From NCBI RefSeq assembly GCF_002209555.1, contig NZ_NJIF01000001.1:124001-188000 (forward strand): a stretch of DNA of 64,000 nt. The letters run 5' to 3'. This stretch comes from Achromobacter insolitus (GTDB taxonomy: Bacteria; Pseudomonadota; Gammaproteobacteria; Burkholderiales; Burkholderiaceae_B). The notes under the pieces were generated by a model, which ran no database searches, was not told where the DNA came from, and was given only the letters and a program-made list of their open reading frames with translations. Positions 27,870 through 36,694 of this stretch are shown here, piece by piece (the first letter of the stretch is position 1; each line of letters opens with the position of its first letter). The translations under genes and the position numbers were made by a program.

Positions 27870-28630
27870 TGGACGGCGCGCTTGGACTGCTGGCCGGCAA
27901 GCGCGCCCTTGTCACGGGGGGGGCCAACCCCCGCGGCATTGGCGCGGCAATCGTCGACCTCTTCATCGCGCAGGGCGCCACGGTCGCCGTGCTGGACCAG
28001 ACCTACCCGGATGGCGCCGACGCAATGCTGGCCGCAGGCCGCATCGACCTGCATTGCGACGTGTCGCGCGCGGCCTCTTGCGAAGCCGCTGTTGCCCGCG
28101 CCAAGCAAGCGCTCGGCGGCATCGATGTGCTGGTCAACAATGCCGGCATCGTCGCCGCCACCCGCATCTGGGACCTGCCCGAGGATGAATTCCGCCGCAT
28201 GGTGGAGGTGAACCTGACCGGCACCTACAACGTCACGCATGCGGCCCTGCCCGCACTGCTGGATAGCCCGCGGCGTCCGGCCATCGTCAACCTGGGATCC
28301 ACCGCCGCCCTGCGCGGCGGCGGCCTGCTGGGAGGTTCGCATTACGCCGCGTCCAAAGGGGGTGTCATCAGCTTCACCAAGGCGCTGGCCCGTGAACTGG
28401 GGCCACGCGGCGTGCGCGCCAATTGCGTGGCGCCCGGCATCATCGAAACGGACATGACGGTGGGCAAATTCGGCGAAAATTGGGAGCAAGAACTCAAACA
28501 GGGCATTCCGCTGCAGCGCTTCGGCTCGCCCGCCGAAGTCGCCCAAGCCATACTCTTCCTGGCTTCGGACCTGTCCTCCTATTCAACCGGCATCGTGGTC
28601 GACGTCAATGGCGGCTTCCACATTCACTAG
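27869..28630 (+). CDS. SDR-family oxidoreductase
   Basis: 253-residue short-chain dehydrogenase with the nucleotide motif TGGANPRGIG, NNAG (VLVNNAGIV), catalytic Ser in LGSTAALRGG and YAASK. The C-terminal GIVVDVNGGFHIH is typical. ATG at 27869 overlaps the binding-protein stop (TGATG), giving translational coupling; the open frame upstream is not protein-like. It is the second SDR of the island, suggesting two alcohol/ketone oxidation steps on the imported compound. Confidence 0.88.
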   Translation: MDGALGLLAGKRALVTGGANPRGIGAAIVDLFIAQGATVAVLDQTYPDGADAMLAAGRIDLHCDVSRAASCEAAVARAKQALGGIDVLVNNAGIVAATRIWDLPEDEFRRMVEVNLTGTYNVTHAALPALLDSPRRPAIVNLGSTAALRGGGLLGGSHYAASKGGVISFTKALARELGPRGVRANCVAPGIIETDMTVGKFGENWEQELKQGIPLQRFGSPAEVAQAILFLASDLSSYSTGIVVDVNGGFHIH

Positions 28631-28645
28631 GCACGCCCTCCCGCA

Positions 28646-29464
28646 ATGAGCACTCCAGACCGCATGTTGTCCATCCTCGACCTATTTCGCGACGACACCA
28701 CCGCCGCGTTCCAGGAAGACGTCATGGCGCATCTGGACTGCTCGCGCGCCACGGCGTACCGCTATCTGAAGTCGCTGACCGAAAGCGGACTGCTCGCGCC
28801 TACCTCGGGCGGCGCCTATGTGCTGGGATCGCGCATCATCGAACTGGACCGCCATCTGCGCCAACACGATCCGCTGATGCGCGCGGCGCGCGAGGTCATG
28901 CGCGCCACGGGCGACGAGCTGCACGCCAACCTGATGCTGTGCAACTACTACGGCGACAAGGTCATGTGCGTGGATCGGTACTGGACCGACGATTCCATCG
29001 AATCCAGCTATGCGCGCGGCCGGCCCTACACCATGTTCCATGGCGCCACGGCCAAGCCCATCCTGGCGAACCTGCCGCCCTACCAACTGCGCAACCTGAT
29101 GCTGTGGCATGCCGCCGAAATCCGCGAAGCCGGACTGGGCGAGGACTGGGACGAGTTCCGCGCCAACCTCAAGCGCCTGCGCGCCGCCGGCGTGTATGTG
29201 TCGCACGGCGAAGTCGACCCCGGACTGATAGGCATAGGATCCGCCATCTTCAGTCCCGAGCAAAAGGTGGTGGGCAGCCTGGTGTTCATCGCCGCGGAGG
29301 CGCGCACTACCCCCGAGCGGCTGGAGATCTTGCAGGCGCGCATCCAGGTCGCGGCGGCGCAGGTGTCACATAACCTGCAGGCCCCGCAAAGCAACGGCGC
29401 GGCGGCGATCGGCATCATGCCGTCGCGGCCGCGCCGCATCAAGACAGCGGCCAAGTCGAAGTAG
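28646..29464 (+). CDS. IclR-family transcriptional regulator
   Basis: 272-residue regulator: N-terminal winged helix (MLSILDLFRDD... DVMAHLDCSRATAYRYLKSLTESGLL), then the IclR ligand domain (GRPYTMFHGATAKPILANLPPY, LRAAGVYVSHGEVDPGLIGIGSAIF). It follows the SDR by 15 bp, last in the rightward arm, so it probably controls the island in response to its substrate. The C-terminal tail is basic. Immediately behind the stop begins a 76-bp tandem repeat. Confidence 0.9.
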   Translation: MSTPDRMLSILDLFRDDTTAAFQEDVMAHLDCSRATAYRYLKSLTESGLLAPTSGGAYVLGSRIIELDRHLRQHDPLMRAAREVMRATGDELHANLMLCNYYGDKVMCVDRYWTDDSIESSYARGRPYTMFHGATAKPILANLPPYQLRNLMLWHAAEIREAGLGEDWDEFRANLKRLRAAGVYVSHGEVDPGLIGIGSAIFSPEQKVVGSLVFIAAEARTTPERLEILQARIQVAAAQVSHNLQAPQSNGAAAIGIMPSRPRRIKTAAKSK

Positions 29465-29690
29465 CCCCTACGCCGCGCCTTTGGCTTGCTGCCCCCCGAG
29501 GGGGCGCTTTTGCCTTGGGGCGGCCCGGCGGAAGAAATCGCCCCCACGCCGCGCCTTTGGCTTGCTGCCCCCCGAGGGGGCGCTTTTGCCTTGGGGCGGC
29601 CCGGCGGAAGAAATCGCCCCCACGCCGCGCCTTTGGCTTGCTGCCCCCCGAGGGGGCGCTTTTGCCTTGGGGCGGCCCAGCGGCAAAAAC
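29464..29690 (+). repeat. Tandem 76-bp GC-rich repeat, family A (about 3 copies)
   Basis: Three near-identical units start at 29471, 29547 and 29623 (period 76). Each contains CGCCGCGCCTTTGGCTTGCT, then the hairpin GCCCCCCGAGGGGGC, then TTTTGCCTTGGGGCGGCC. The array runs from the IclR stop nearly to the ppa stop, so it sits between two convergent genes. It opens spurious frames on both strands. Possible role as a terminator or 3' end element is inferred from the hairpin plus T-rich step. Confidence 0.9.
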
Positions 29691-29723
29691 CCGCCGGACC
29701 CGCCGGCCGGGTCCCGACCTGAA

Positions 29724-30254
29724 TCAGGCCTTGTTGTAGCGCTCGGCGCTGCGCACGATTTCTTCGTGCGCGGCTTCCAGGCCCTTCCAGCCCTTGACCT
29801 TGACCCACTTGCCCTTTTCCAGGTCTTTGTAGTGCTCGAAGAAATGCTGGATGCGGGAGATGTCTTCCGCCGGCAGGTCTTCGTAGGTCTTGATGTTGCG
29901 GTACGGGGGGTACAGCTTTTCGATAGGCACGGCCAGCAGCTTGGCGTCGCCGCCCGACTCGTCGTCCATTTCCAGCACGCCAATGGCGCGGCAGCGCACG
30001 ACCGCGCCGATCTGGATCGGGAACGGGGTCAGCACCAGCACGTCGGCGGGGTCGCCATCTTCGGACAGGGTTTGCGGGATGTAGCCGTAGTTGCACGGGT
30101 AGTGCATGGCCGTCAGCATGAAGCGGTCAACGAAAATCGCGCCCGTGTCCTTGTCGACCTCGTACTTGACCGGGTCGGCGTTCATGGGGATTTCGATGAT
30201 GACGTTGAAGTCTTCCGGCAGCTTCTTGCCAGGGGAGACGCGATCAAGACTCAT
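29724..30254 (-). CDS. ppa: Inorganic pyrophosphatase
   Basis: 176-residue type I soluble pyrophosphatase. The active-site block [15 protein letters not shown] and the preceding [13 protein letters not shown] are present, with KTYEDLP and the usual length. It hydrolyses pyrophosphate to drive biosynthesis. It starts 32 bp after hemY with its own AAGG site, probably as the last gene of the heme cluster or from its own promoter. The stop is close to the repeat array. Confidence 0.96.
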   Translation of the reverse strand: MSLDRVSPGKKLPEDFNVIIEIPMNADPVKYEVDKDTGAIFVDRFMLTAMHYPCNYGYIPQTLSEDGDPADVLVLTPFPIQIGAVVRCRAIGVLEMDDESGGDAKLLAVPIEKLYPPYRNIKTYEDLPAEDISRIQHFFEHYKDLEKGKWVKVKGWKGLEAAHEEIVRSAERYNKA

Positions 30255-30286
30255 GATTCAACCTTGTTGTGTGTCTGAAGGATTGT

Positions 30287-31906
30287 TCAAATCGAGCCGT
30301 CGTCCTTGAACGGCGGCTTGGTCGCCGGCACGGGCGCGCCGGCCGGCGCGGGCTTGGCCGCGGCGGGCTGTGCCGGCGCATACGTGGGCACGGGATCATC
30401 GAAAGCCGCCGCGGGAATCGGCGCGCTGTCGAAGTACTCGTCGATGTCCGAGGTGCCGCCGGCCAGCGGGGCATCTTCGGGAGCCAGCGCCCGTTCGCGT
30501 TGCTCTTTATTCACGCGCGCGTCGGGATCCAGCACGTAGTCGGAGGCCGAAGCCGCCACCGCCGGCGGCAGCGCGGGGTAGTCCCCGCCCAGATCGGCAT
30601 CGCTATCGGTATCGGACAAGCCCACCGCATAGCCGCCTTCGGCGTCCACGCGATACGGATCCGAACCGGTGTCCGCCGCGGGCAAGGCGGCATCCGCCGC
30701 CAGCACGGGCAGCGCCATGCTGGCCGCCGTCGCCAGCCGCCAGTGGCGCACAGCGTCCGCGGGACGGTCCAGACGGTCATACAGGCTGCCCAGCAGCGCG
30801 TGCGTCTGCGCATCGCTGCGGCGGCTGAGGCTGCGCAGCAGATAGCGTTCAGCCTGGCCCCAGAGCTGGCCATTCAGGCACAGCATGCCCAGCGCGGTAA
30901 GCAGGTCCGGATCGGTGGGACGCTGCTGCAGCCAGGTCTCGGCACGGGCCAGCCGGCGCGAAACCTGCTCGGCTTCGCAGCGGGCGTAGGCCGCCACCAA
31001 GGCCGGATTGAATTTCACGGCAACCGCGGCTTCCAGCACGCGGGCCGCTTCGCTGGCTTCGCCGGCCGCTTCGAACGCGGCGGCGCCCGCCAGCGCGATT
31101 TCCGGCAAGAGGCGCTCTTCGGCCTTCAGGTCTTTCCAGATGGCGCGCCAGGCATCGTTGCCGCCCGCCGCGGCGGCGCGCAGGCGCGCGGCGCCCGAGG
31201 CGTCGATCAGATGGTCGGCTTCCGCGCGGGCCAACGCATTGCGGCGCACCAGGCCGCGCGCCAGCGTGAAGACCTGCTCGTCGTGATGCAGGGCCGTGTG
31301 GGCGCGCAGCAGCAAGCGCATGGTGTGCAGATGACGCGCGCCACCGTCGGCCAGCGGCTCCAGCACCGCCAGCGCGCGCTCGGCGCGGCCCTGGTCCAGC
31401 AGCATGTCGGCCGACACCGTGGCGGTTGCCTCGATCAGGCCGGCGTCCGTGCCGGCTTGTTCCTGCGCCGTCGCCAGCAGGCGGTCGCGGCGATCGAATT
31501 CGCCCAGGCCATGCGCGGCACGGGCCGCGGACAGGGCCGCCAGGACGCGGCGCGTCTGGACCTTGGTCTGGTCCAGCAGCTTGGTCAGATCCTTTTCAGC
31601 GGTGGTGTAGCGCCCTTCCAGCAGGCCGATCCAGCCCCGCTCCAGGAGTTCGTGATCGCGCGCCTGGGCGCGCTTGCCGCGCCAGGCCCGCACGCGGTCC
31701 GGAATGGCGAGCAGCCATGCCAGCAAGCGCAGGCCCACATAGAGCACGATGAAGGCCGCGACGATCAGCAAGACCGCCAGCGTCAGCGACATGCTGATGC
31801 GCCACGGCCAGACCAGCAACAGCACGTTGCCCGAATGCGAACGCAGGACCACCGCCAGGGCGACGGCGACAACGGCGAGCAGCAGTGTCCAGAACCAGGT
31901 ACGCAT
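30287..31906 (-). CDS. hemY: HemY protein (heme biosynthesis-associated, TPR)
   Basis: 539-residue inner-membrane protein of the proteobacterial HemY family (not the protoporphyrinogen oxidase of the same name). Two N-terminal membrane segments (WFWTLLLAVVAVALAVVL and LTLAVLLIVAAFIVLYVGLRLLAWLL) are followed by a tetratricopeptide-rich domain. The last ~110 residues are acidic, Ala/Pro-rich and disordered. It starts 5 bp after hemX. Exact function is not established. Confidence 0.88.
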   Translation of the reverse strand: MRTWFWTLLLAVVAVALAVVLRSHSGNVLLLVWPWRISMSLTLAVLLIVAAFIVLYVGLRLLAWLLAIPDRVRAWRGKRAQARDHELLERGWIGLLEGRYTTAEKDLTKLLDQTKVQTRRVLAALSAARAAHGLGEFDRRDRLLATAQEQAGTDAGLIEATATVSADMLLDQGRAERALAVLEPLADGGARHLHTMRLLLRAHTALHHDEQVFTLARGLVRRNALARAEADHLIDASGAARLRAAAAGGNDAWRAIWKDLKAEERLLPEIALAGAAAFEAAGEASEAARVLEAAVAVKFNPALVAAYARCEAEQVSRRLARAETWLQQRPTDPDLLTALGMLCLNGQLWGQAERYLLRSLSRRSDAQTHALLGSLYDRLDRPADAVRHWRLATAASMALPVLAADAALPAADTGSDPYRVDAEGGYAVGLSDTDSDADLGGDYPALPPAVAASASDYVLDPDARVNKEQRERALAPEDAPLAGGTSDIDEYFDSAPIPAAAFDDPVPTYAPAQPAAAKPAPAGAPVPATKPPFKDDGSI

Positions 31907-31911
31907 AAGCC

Positions 31912-33105
31912 TCAGTCCTGTCCGCTGGTCTTGAAGCCCGCTGCGCGCAGCGCAGCCACGGCATTCAGGCTGTCGGCCACTTCCGGCATGCGCACGGCGA
32001 TGTCGGTTTGCGCCAGTTCGCGCGCCAGCGTCTGTGCGGCGACGGTATCGGGGGAACGGTTGTCGAAATACTTGGCGAGCGTGACGCCGACGTTGTCGAG
32101 CTCGCTCTTCCAGACGGCGGGCTGGCGCATCAACATGGCCAGTTGCGCCGTCAGCAGACGCTGGCGCAGCGTGCCGCGCACTTGATCGGCCTGTTCAGGC
32201 GACAACAGCAAGGCCGCGGGTTCGTCCACGCGCTGGATGGTGATCAGGCCGCCCAGCTCGTGGGCCAGTGCGGCGCCTGCACGGCCGGGCCAGGAGGCCA
32301 TCTCGGCGCGCCAACGCTGCCACCAGGGCGCGTCGGCCGGCAGGCCGGCCAGCGGATCGACCGTGGGGGCCGGCGCGGCCGCAGGAGCGCTTTCGCCAGC
32401 CGGCGCCACGCCAGGCGCGGCAGCATCCGGAACCAGCAGAGGCGCCTTGCCGATGAGCGCCACCAGGCGGTCGATGCGGGCCGACTGGGCAGGGATATCC
32501 ACGGTGGAGACCGCGCGCAGGCGATCCAGGTCGCCATTGATGGCTTGCTGCAGGCTGGAGAAACGCGGACGGTCGGCGCGCGCCAGGCGCGATTGCGCCG
32601 TTTCGAGCGCCACGATCGCGTTGGAGACGTTGCCGGCCAGCCGCAGTTGCTGGTTTGCGATGGTCAGCAGGCGCTCGACGTCGTTCGCCAGCAATTCGTC
32701 GCTGGCGCTGTCGTTGAAGTTCTGCCAAGCCAGTTGCAGGGCGTTGTACTGGCTTTGGGTCTCGCGCACGGTGTCTTCGAGCTCACCGACGCGGCCAGCC
32801 TGGGCTTGCGCCAAGGCCAGGGCTTCGCGGGTGTCCTTGCGGGCCTGCGCGAGGTCGGTGGTGAGGGTATCGATGCGCGTGGCGACCTCGCGGCCGGCGG
32901 ATACGAACTGGGTGCGCTGCATCCAGAGGGCATAACCCAGACCGCCAGCCAGCAGGATGAGAATGATGAGCGCGGGAACCAGCGGTCCACTGCCGCGCTT
33001 GGCCGGGCGGGCCTTGACGGAATCGGCCGGGGCCGATGCGGGCGCAGTTGCACCCGGGGCGGCCGTCGGAACGACCGGATCGGTAGCGGGAGTCTTGTCT
33101 GTCAT
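31912..33105 (-). CDS. hemX: HemX-family membrane protein
   Basis: 397-residue protein of the HemX family, often labelled uroporphyrinogen III C-methyltransferase although no methyltransferase fold is visible. An Ala/Pro-rich cytoplasmic N-terminus precedes one membrane helix (LVPALIILILLAGGLGYALWM), then a long coiled-coil region with EDTVRETQSQYNAL. Start chosen at MTDKTPATD. It lies between hemD and hemY, the classic hemCDXY order. Confidence 0.88.
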   Translation of the reverse strand: MTDKTPATDPVVPTAAPGATAPASAPADSVKARPAKRGSGPLVPALIILILLAGGLGYALWMQRTQFVSAGREVATRIDTLTTDLAQARKDTREALALAQAQAGRVGELEDTVRETQSQYNALQLAWQNFNDSASDELLANDVERLLTIANQQLRLAGNVSNAIVALETAQSRLARADRPRFSSLQQAINGDLDRLRAVSTVDIPAQSARIDRLVALIGKAPLLVPDAAAPGVAPAGESAPAAAPAPTVDPLAGLPADAPWWQRWRAEMASWPGRAGAALAHELGGLITIQRVDEPAALLLSPEQADQVRGTLRQRLLTAQLAMLMRQPAVWKSELDNVGVTLAKYFDNRSPDTVAAQTLARELAQTDIAVRMPEVADSLNAVAALRAAGFKTSGQD

Positions 33106-33142
33106 GACGCGATTGTATTCGGTGTCAGTCCGATGCAACGAA

Positions 33143-33961
33143 TCAAGCAGCAACAAAAGCCTGGAATATCGACTCGTCGTTGGGCAAGCAGATTTTTACC
33201 ATCGGCCGCGCCCTGCCTTGATGACAGCCCTGCGGGATCCGGCGCTCCAGGGCGGGATGCGTCAGCACAAAGTTGCATTGCGCCCACCAGGCCGCCAGCC
33301 CCGCCTCCTGCAGACCGGCCCGCACCGCATCGGCGCCCTCCCCGCTGGTGATGAGCCAGGTGGCCGGAATTCCCGCGTCGGCCCAGCGCCGCAGGCTGGC
33401 GACTTGATCGGCGTCCCAGCGGGCGGGACGGCGCAGGTAAGCCGCATGGCGGGTCACAGCCACGCCGTGCGCCTCGAGCTTGTCGCCCAGCCAGTCCCTG
33501 CCCTGGGTGCCGCGCACCAGCAACACGCGGCCAGGCAGTTGCGGCAAGCCGAGCAAGACCTCCCAGAGGGCCTCGGAATCGTGGCTGGGCGCGCTTTCCG
33601 GGGGATGCAAAACTGTTGTATTCGCGCCAAAACAGGCGGACTCGCGCAAGGCCTGGGCACTGGCTGGTCCGACGGTGGCAGCCATGACGCCCGTGGGCCA
33701 GGAAACCGTCCCGTCCGACTGCGCCCACTGATCCAGATACAGTCTGGCCGCGTTGCCGCTGACGAAGACGACCAGGTCGTAGTCGGCGGGCCGCGGCGGG
33801 CCGCCAGCCGCGACGGGCAGCGCCTGGATTTCCAGGGCCGGCAGCATGCAGGGCGTCCAGCCGGCGCCAAGCAGGCGGCCGGCCAATGCCTCGTTACGGC
33901 CCTCGGGCCGCGTCAGAATGGCGACCCGCGGCAGTTCGGCGGCAGCGGACGCCCCGGCCAT
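33143..33961 (-). CDS. hemD: Uroporphyrinogen-III synthase
   Basis: 272-residue enzyme that cyclises hydroxymethylbilane to uroporphyrinogen III. Low sequence conservation is normal for HemD; visible family features are VAILTRPEGRNEALAGRL at the start, LVVFVSGNAARL, and WLITSGEGADAV near the end. ATG overlaps the hemC stop by one base, which fixes the start and couples translation. Confidence 0.9.
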   Translation of the reverse strand: MAGASAAAELPRVAILTRPEGRNEALAGRLLGAGWTPCMLPALEIQALPVAAGGPPRPADYDLVVFVSGNAARLYLDQWAQSDGTVSWPTGVMAATVGPASAQALRESACFGANTTVLHPPESAPSHDSEALWEVLLGLPQLPGRVLLVRGTQGRDWLGDKLEAHGVAVTRHAAYLRRPARWDADQVASLRRWADAGIPATWLITSGEGADAVRAGLQEAGLAAWWAQCNFVLTHPALERRIPQGCHQGRARPMVKICLPNDESIFQAFVAA

Positions 33962-34908
33962 CAGTCGGACCTGGGTTCGTCTTGCAGCAGTTCGCGCAGG
34001 ATGTCCTGCGCGCCTGCATCCAGCAGCGCCTGGGCCGCGGCTTCGCCGATGGACTGGGCATCGGCCACCGGGCCGCTGCGGGCCGTACGGACCACGCGCA
34101 CACCATCGGGCGACGCCACCAGGGCGCGCAGCGACAAAGTGCCCCCGGCGATCTCGGCATACGCCGCCAGGGGCACCTGGCAGGACCCGCCCAGCTTGCG
34201 GGAGACGGCGCGCTCGGCCACCACACAGGAAGTGGTGTCCGCGCTGACCAGGGGAGCCAGCCACGCGCGCATGTCGTCGCGGTCGTCCCGGATCTCGATG
34301 CCCAGGGCCCCCTGCCCGGCCGCCGGCAGGCTGTCGGCGGGTTCGAGCAGGCTGCGGATGCGCGCGCTCAAGTCCAGGCGCTCCAGTCCTGCGGCCGCCA
34401 GAACGATGGCGTCGTATTCGCCCTTGTCCAGCTTGCCCAGGCGGGTGTCGAGATTGCCGCGCAATGGCTTCACCACCAGCTTGGGGTAGCGCGCGCGGAT
34501 CTGGGACTCGCGGCGCAGGCTGGACGTGCCGACAATGGCGCCTGCCGGCAGATCGGCCAGCGAGTCATGGGTATTGGAAACGAAGGCATCGCGCGGATCC
34601 GCGCGATCGAGGACGGCGCAAAGCTCGAACGGCGCCTGCAGATCGACCGGCACGTCCTTCAAGGAGTGCACGGCCAGATCGGCCCGGCCGTCGAGCAGCG
34701 CGTTTTCGAGTTCCTTGACGAAGAGCCCCTTGCCGCCCACCTTGGAGAGCGTGCGGTCGAGGATCTGATCGCCTCGGGTCGTCAGGGTGAGAAGCTCAAC
34801 CGCGCACGCCGGGTACAGCGTGCGCAGCCGGTCGCGCACATGCTCGGCTTGCCACAGGGCAAGCCGGCTGGCGCGGGTCGCGATGACCAGGCGTTGCGGT
34901 AGAGACAC
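33961..34908 (-). CDS. hemC: Porphobilinogen deaminase (hydroxymethylbilane synthase)
   Basis: 315-residue enzyme that links four porphobilinogen units into hydroxymethylbilane. Conserved features are [54 protein letters not shown], and LRGNLDTRL. The dipyrromethane cofactor Cys is in [12 protein letters not shown]. It heads the hemCDXY cluster. Confidence 0.97.
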   Translation of the reverse strand: MSLPQRLVIATRASRLALWQAEHVRDRLRTLYPACAVELLTLTTRGDQILDRTLSKVGGKGLFVKELENALLDGRADLAVHSLKDVPVDLQAPFELCAVLDRADPRDAFVSNTHDSLADLPAGAIVGTSSLRRESQIRARYPKLVVKPLRGNLDTRLGKLDKGEYDAIVLAAAGLERLDLSARIRSLLEPADSLPAAGQGALGIEIRDDRDDMRAWLAPLVSADTTSCVVAERAVSRKLGGSCQVPLAAYAEIAGGTLSLRALVASPDGVRVVRTARSGPVADAQSIGEAAAQALLDAGAQDILRELLQDEPRSD

Positions 34909-34917
34909 GAGACGGCA

Positions 34918-35040
34918 TCAAACGAAATTGGAAACGATGACCGTCGCGACCACCCCGAGGATGGCCAGCACGAACAGGCCCTGAAGAAGGCTCAGGCCCG
35001 ATTCGGATTGCTGGGGATCGGTGGATCTACGCAGACTCAT
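34918..35040 (-). CDS. 40-residue single-pass membrane protein overlapping the terC 3' end
   Basis: Small ORF whose ATG lies inside the last codons of the TerC gene (14-bp overlap), with AAGGA eight bases ahead. It ends 9 bp before hemC. The C-terminal half is a membrane helix, SLLQGLFVLAILGVVATV, preceded by a polar N-terminus ending in ESG. The GLSLLQGLFVLAILG segment looks like a type IV prepilin N-terminus but with Gln in place of the usual Glu5, and no globular domain follows. I do not recognise the family. Confidence 0.65.
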   Translation of the reverse strand: MSLRRSTDPQQSESGLSLLQGLFVLAILGVVATVIVSNFV

Positions 35041-35746
35041 GTGCTGATTCCTTGGAAGCGGTTTTGCGGCTTGCCAGCCACCGTCCAAGGACAACAACCA
35101 GCAAGGCACCAATGATTTCTGCGCCGATTTTAACCGCAGTGGGCTGCACGCCGAATTGACGTTCGACAACCACGTCGGTAATCAACATGCCGCCGGCGAT
35201 CCAGCCCAGCAAGGCAGCGCCGAAGGTGACGACCAGCGGATAGCGGTCGATGAGCTTGAGAACCAGGGTGCTGCCCCAGATGATGATGGGCACGCTGACG
35301 ATCAGGCCGAAGGCGACCAGGCCGATCTGGTGGTCGGCGTGGGCGTTCTGGGCCGCGCCGGCGATGGCGATCACGTTATCCAGGCTCATCACGAAGTCGG
35401 CGATGATGATGGTCTTGATCGCCGCGGCGATGGATGTTCCGCCCTTGATGTTGCCATGGGCATCATCCTCGGGAATCAAGAGCTTGACGCCGATCCAGAC
35501 CAGCAACAGGCCGCCCACGACCTTCAGGAAGGGAATCGACAGCAGCGTCAGGGCGAAGGCAATCAGGACCACACGCAGCAGAATCGCACCGGCGGTACCC
35601 CACAGAATGCCTTGCATGCGCTGCTTGGGCGCCAGATTGCGGCAAGCCAGCGCGATCACGACGGCGTTATCGCCGCCGAGCAGGATGTCGATGAGGATGA
35701 TCTGGAATACCGCTGCCCAACTCAGCGTCTGGAAAAACTCAAGCAC
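35027..35746 (-). CDS. TerC-family membrane protein (YkoY-like)
   Basis: 239-residue protein with about seven membrane helices. The paired acidic motifs of the TerC family are present: ILIDILLGGDNAVVIALACRN in the first helices and ADFVMSLDNVIAIAGAA in the middle. TerC proteins are implicated in Mn2+ export, pH or tellurite responses and membrane protein metalation. The start is a GTG (VLEFFQTLSWAA). It is the second of two tandem TerC genes and precedes the 40-residue gene and hemC. Confidence 0.85.
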   Translation of the reverse strand: MLEFFQTLSWAAVFQIILIDILLGGDNAVVIALACRNLAPKQRMQGILWGTAGAILLRVVLIAFALTLLSIPFLKVVGGLLLVWIGVKLLIPEDDAHGNIKGGTSIAAAIKTIIIADFVMSLDNVIAIAGAAQNAHADHQIGLVAFGLIVSVPIIIWGSTLVLKLIDRYPLVVTFGAALLGWIAGGMLITDVVVERQFGVQPTAVKIGAEIIGALLVVVLGRWLASRKTASKESAHESA

Positions 35747-35858
35747 TATGAACCCCCGAAGGCATTTATGAAAAGAGTGGCCGGTCCCGGTCCGGCGAGG
35801 CTCGCCGCGCATGGCGCGGCGAGCTTATTCAGTACAACTTATTAGTATAATTCAGCTT

Positions 35859-36557
35859 TCAGTCAGCTTTCTGGCGCATCAGCAAAACTTTGCCGATTGC
35901 CAGCACCAGCACCGCGCCCAGCGCGCCCGACATCAGCGCAAAACTGTGCTGCGTCACACCCAGGGCGGCGTCGATGCGCGCCACGGGTTCCTGCAGGGCC
36001 GGATCGCCCACCAGCAGTTCGCCTGCGATGAAACCCAGCAGCGCCGCGCCCACCCAGACGATGACCGGAAAGCGTTCGATGACCTTCAGAAGCAGCGTGC
36101 TGCCGAAGATGACCAGCGGAATACTGATGGCCAGGCCCAACACCAGCAAGGTCGTATCGCCCATGGCAGCGGCAGCGACGGCCACCACGTTGTCCAGGCT
36201 CATGACCAAGTCGGCAATCATGATAGTGCGGATTGCAGTCAGCAGATTGCCCTGCGTCTTGCCCCCGCCGTCTTCCTCGCCCTCGGGCAACAGCAGCGTC
36301 ACGCCGATGTAGACCAGGAGCAGCGCGCCGATCAGCTTGAGCCACGGCAGCAACAGCAGCTTGGCAGCCACTAGCGTCAGCACGATACGCATGATGATCG
36401 CTGCGGCGGAGCCGACGACGATCGCTTTTTTCTGTTGGGCCGGAGGCAGCGAACGCGCCGCCAGCGCAATAACCACGGCGTTGTCGCCCGATAGCAGAAT
36501 GTTGACCCAAATGATCTGGAGCAACGCTATCCAGAATGCCGCTGAACTAAGTTCCAT
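35859..36557 (-). CDS. TerC-family membrane protein (YjbE-like)
   Basis: 232-residue paralogue of the following TerC gene, with the same motifs (NILLSGDNAVVIALAARS and ADLVMSLDNVVAVAAAAMG) and about seven helices. ATG at 36557 has AGGA/GAGAGG ahead. Unlike the second copy it has a long 5' leader with a perfect -10 element, an internal hairpin plus U run, and a CCTAGG stem covering the ribosome site (see regulatory entries). Manganese handling is the leading guess from the family. Confidence 0.87.
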   Translation of the reverse strand: MELSSAAFWIALLQIIWVNILLSGDNAVVIALAARSLPPAQQKKAIVVGSAAAIIMRIVLTLVAAKLLLLPWLKLIGALLLVYIGVTLLLPEGEEDGGGKTQGNLLTAIRTIMIADLVMSLDNVVAVAAAAMGDTTLLVLGLAISIPLVIFGSTLLLKVIERFPVIVWVGAALLGFIAGELLVGDPALQEPVARIDAALGVTQHSFALMSGALGAVLVLAIGKVLLMRQKAD

Positions 36558-36563
36558 GCCTCT

Positions 36564-36590
36564 CTTTCCTAGGTGTGATCCCCCTAGGAC
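36564..36590 (-). promoter_or_regulatory. CCTAGG stem-loop over the terC (YjbE-like) ribosome site
   Basis: TCCTAGG and CCTAGGA (36583-36589 and 36567-36573) can form a 7-bp stem with a short loop just upstream of the ATG at 36557, hiding the AGGA part of the ribosome site. A third CCTAGG lies at 36749-36754, upstream of the promoter. This could control translation; it is read from sequence only. Confidence 0.5.
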
Positions 36591-36618
36591 GAACCAAATG
36601 AATGGGTGAAATAAGACG

Positions 36619-36694
36619 AAAAAAACGTACTGACCGCCTTGGTGCGAGCCCGGCGGCATTCTTGCTTGGTACGCGTGGAATTTCTTTCATTATA
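36619..36694 (-). promoter_or_regulatory. Promoter and terminator-like leader hairpin of terC (YjbE-like)
   Basis: A perfect TATAAT lies at 36694 down to 36689, with no good -35. The leader would start near 36682. It contains CGTAC at 36673-36669 pairing with GTACG at 36630-36626, enclosing an inner GCCGCC/GGCGG stem, and is followed directly by seven T residues (36625-36619). This looks like an intrinsic terminator inside the 5' untranslated region, 60 nt before the ATG, the layout of a riboswitch or attenuator. The conserved bases of the yybP-ykoY manganese riboswitch were not found. Confidence 0.55.

Noticed and set aside
29464..29690. CRISPR array
   Set aside because: Units of 76 bp are tandem without unique spacers of constant length, and no cas genes are near. 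The 83-bp array at 59130 was rejected for the same reason.
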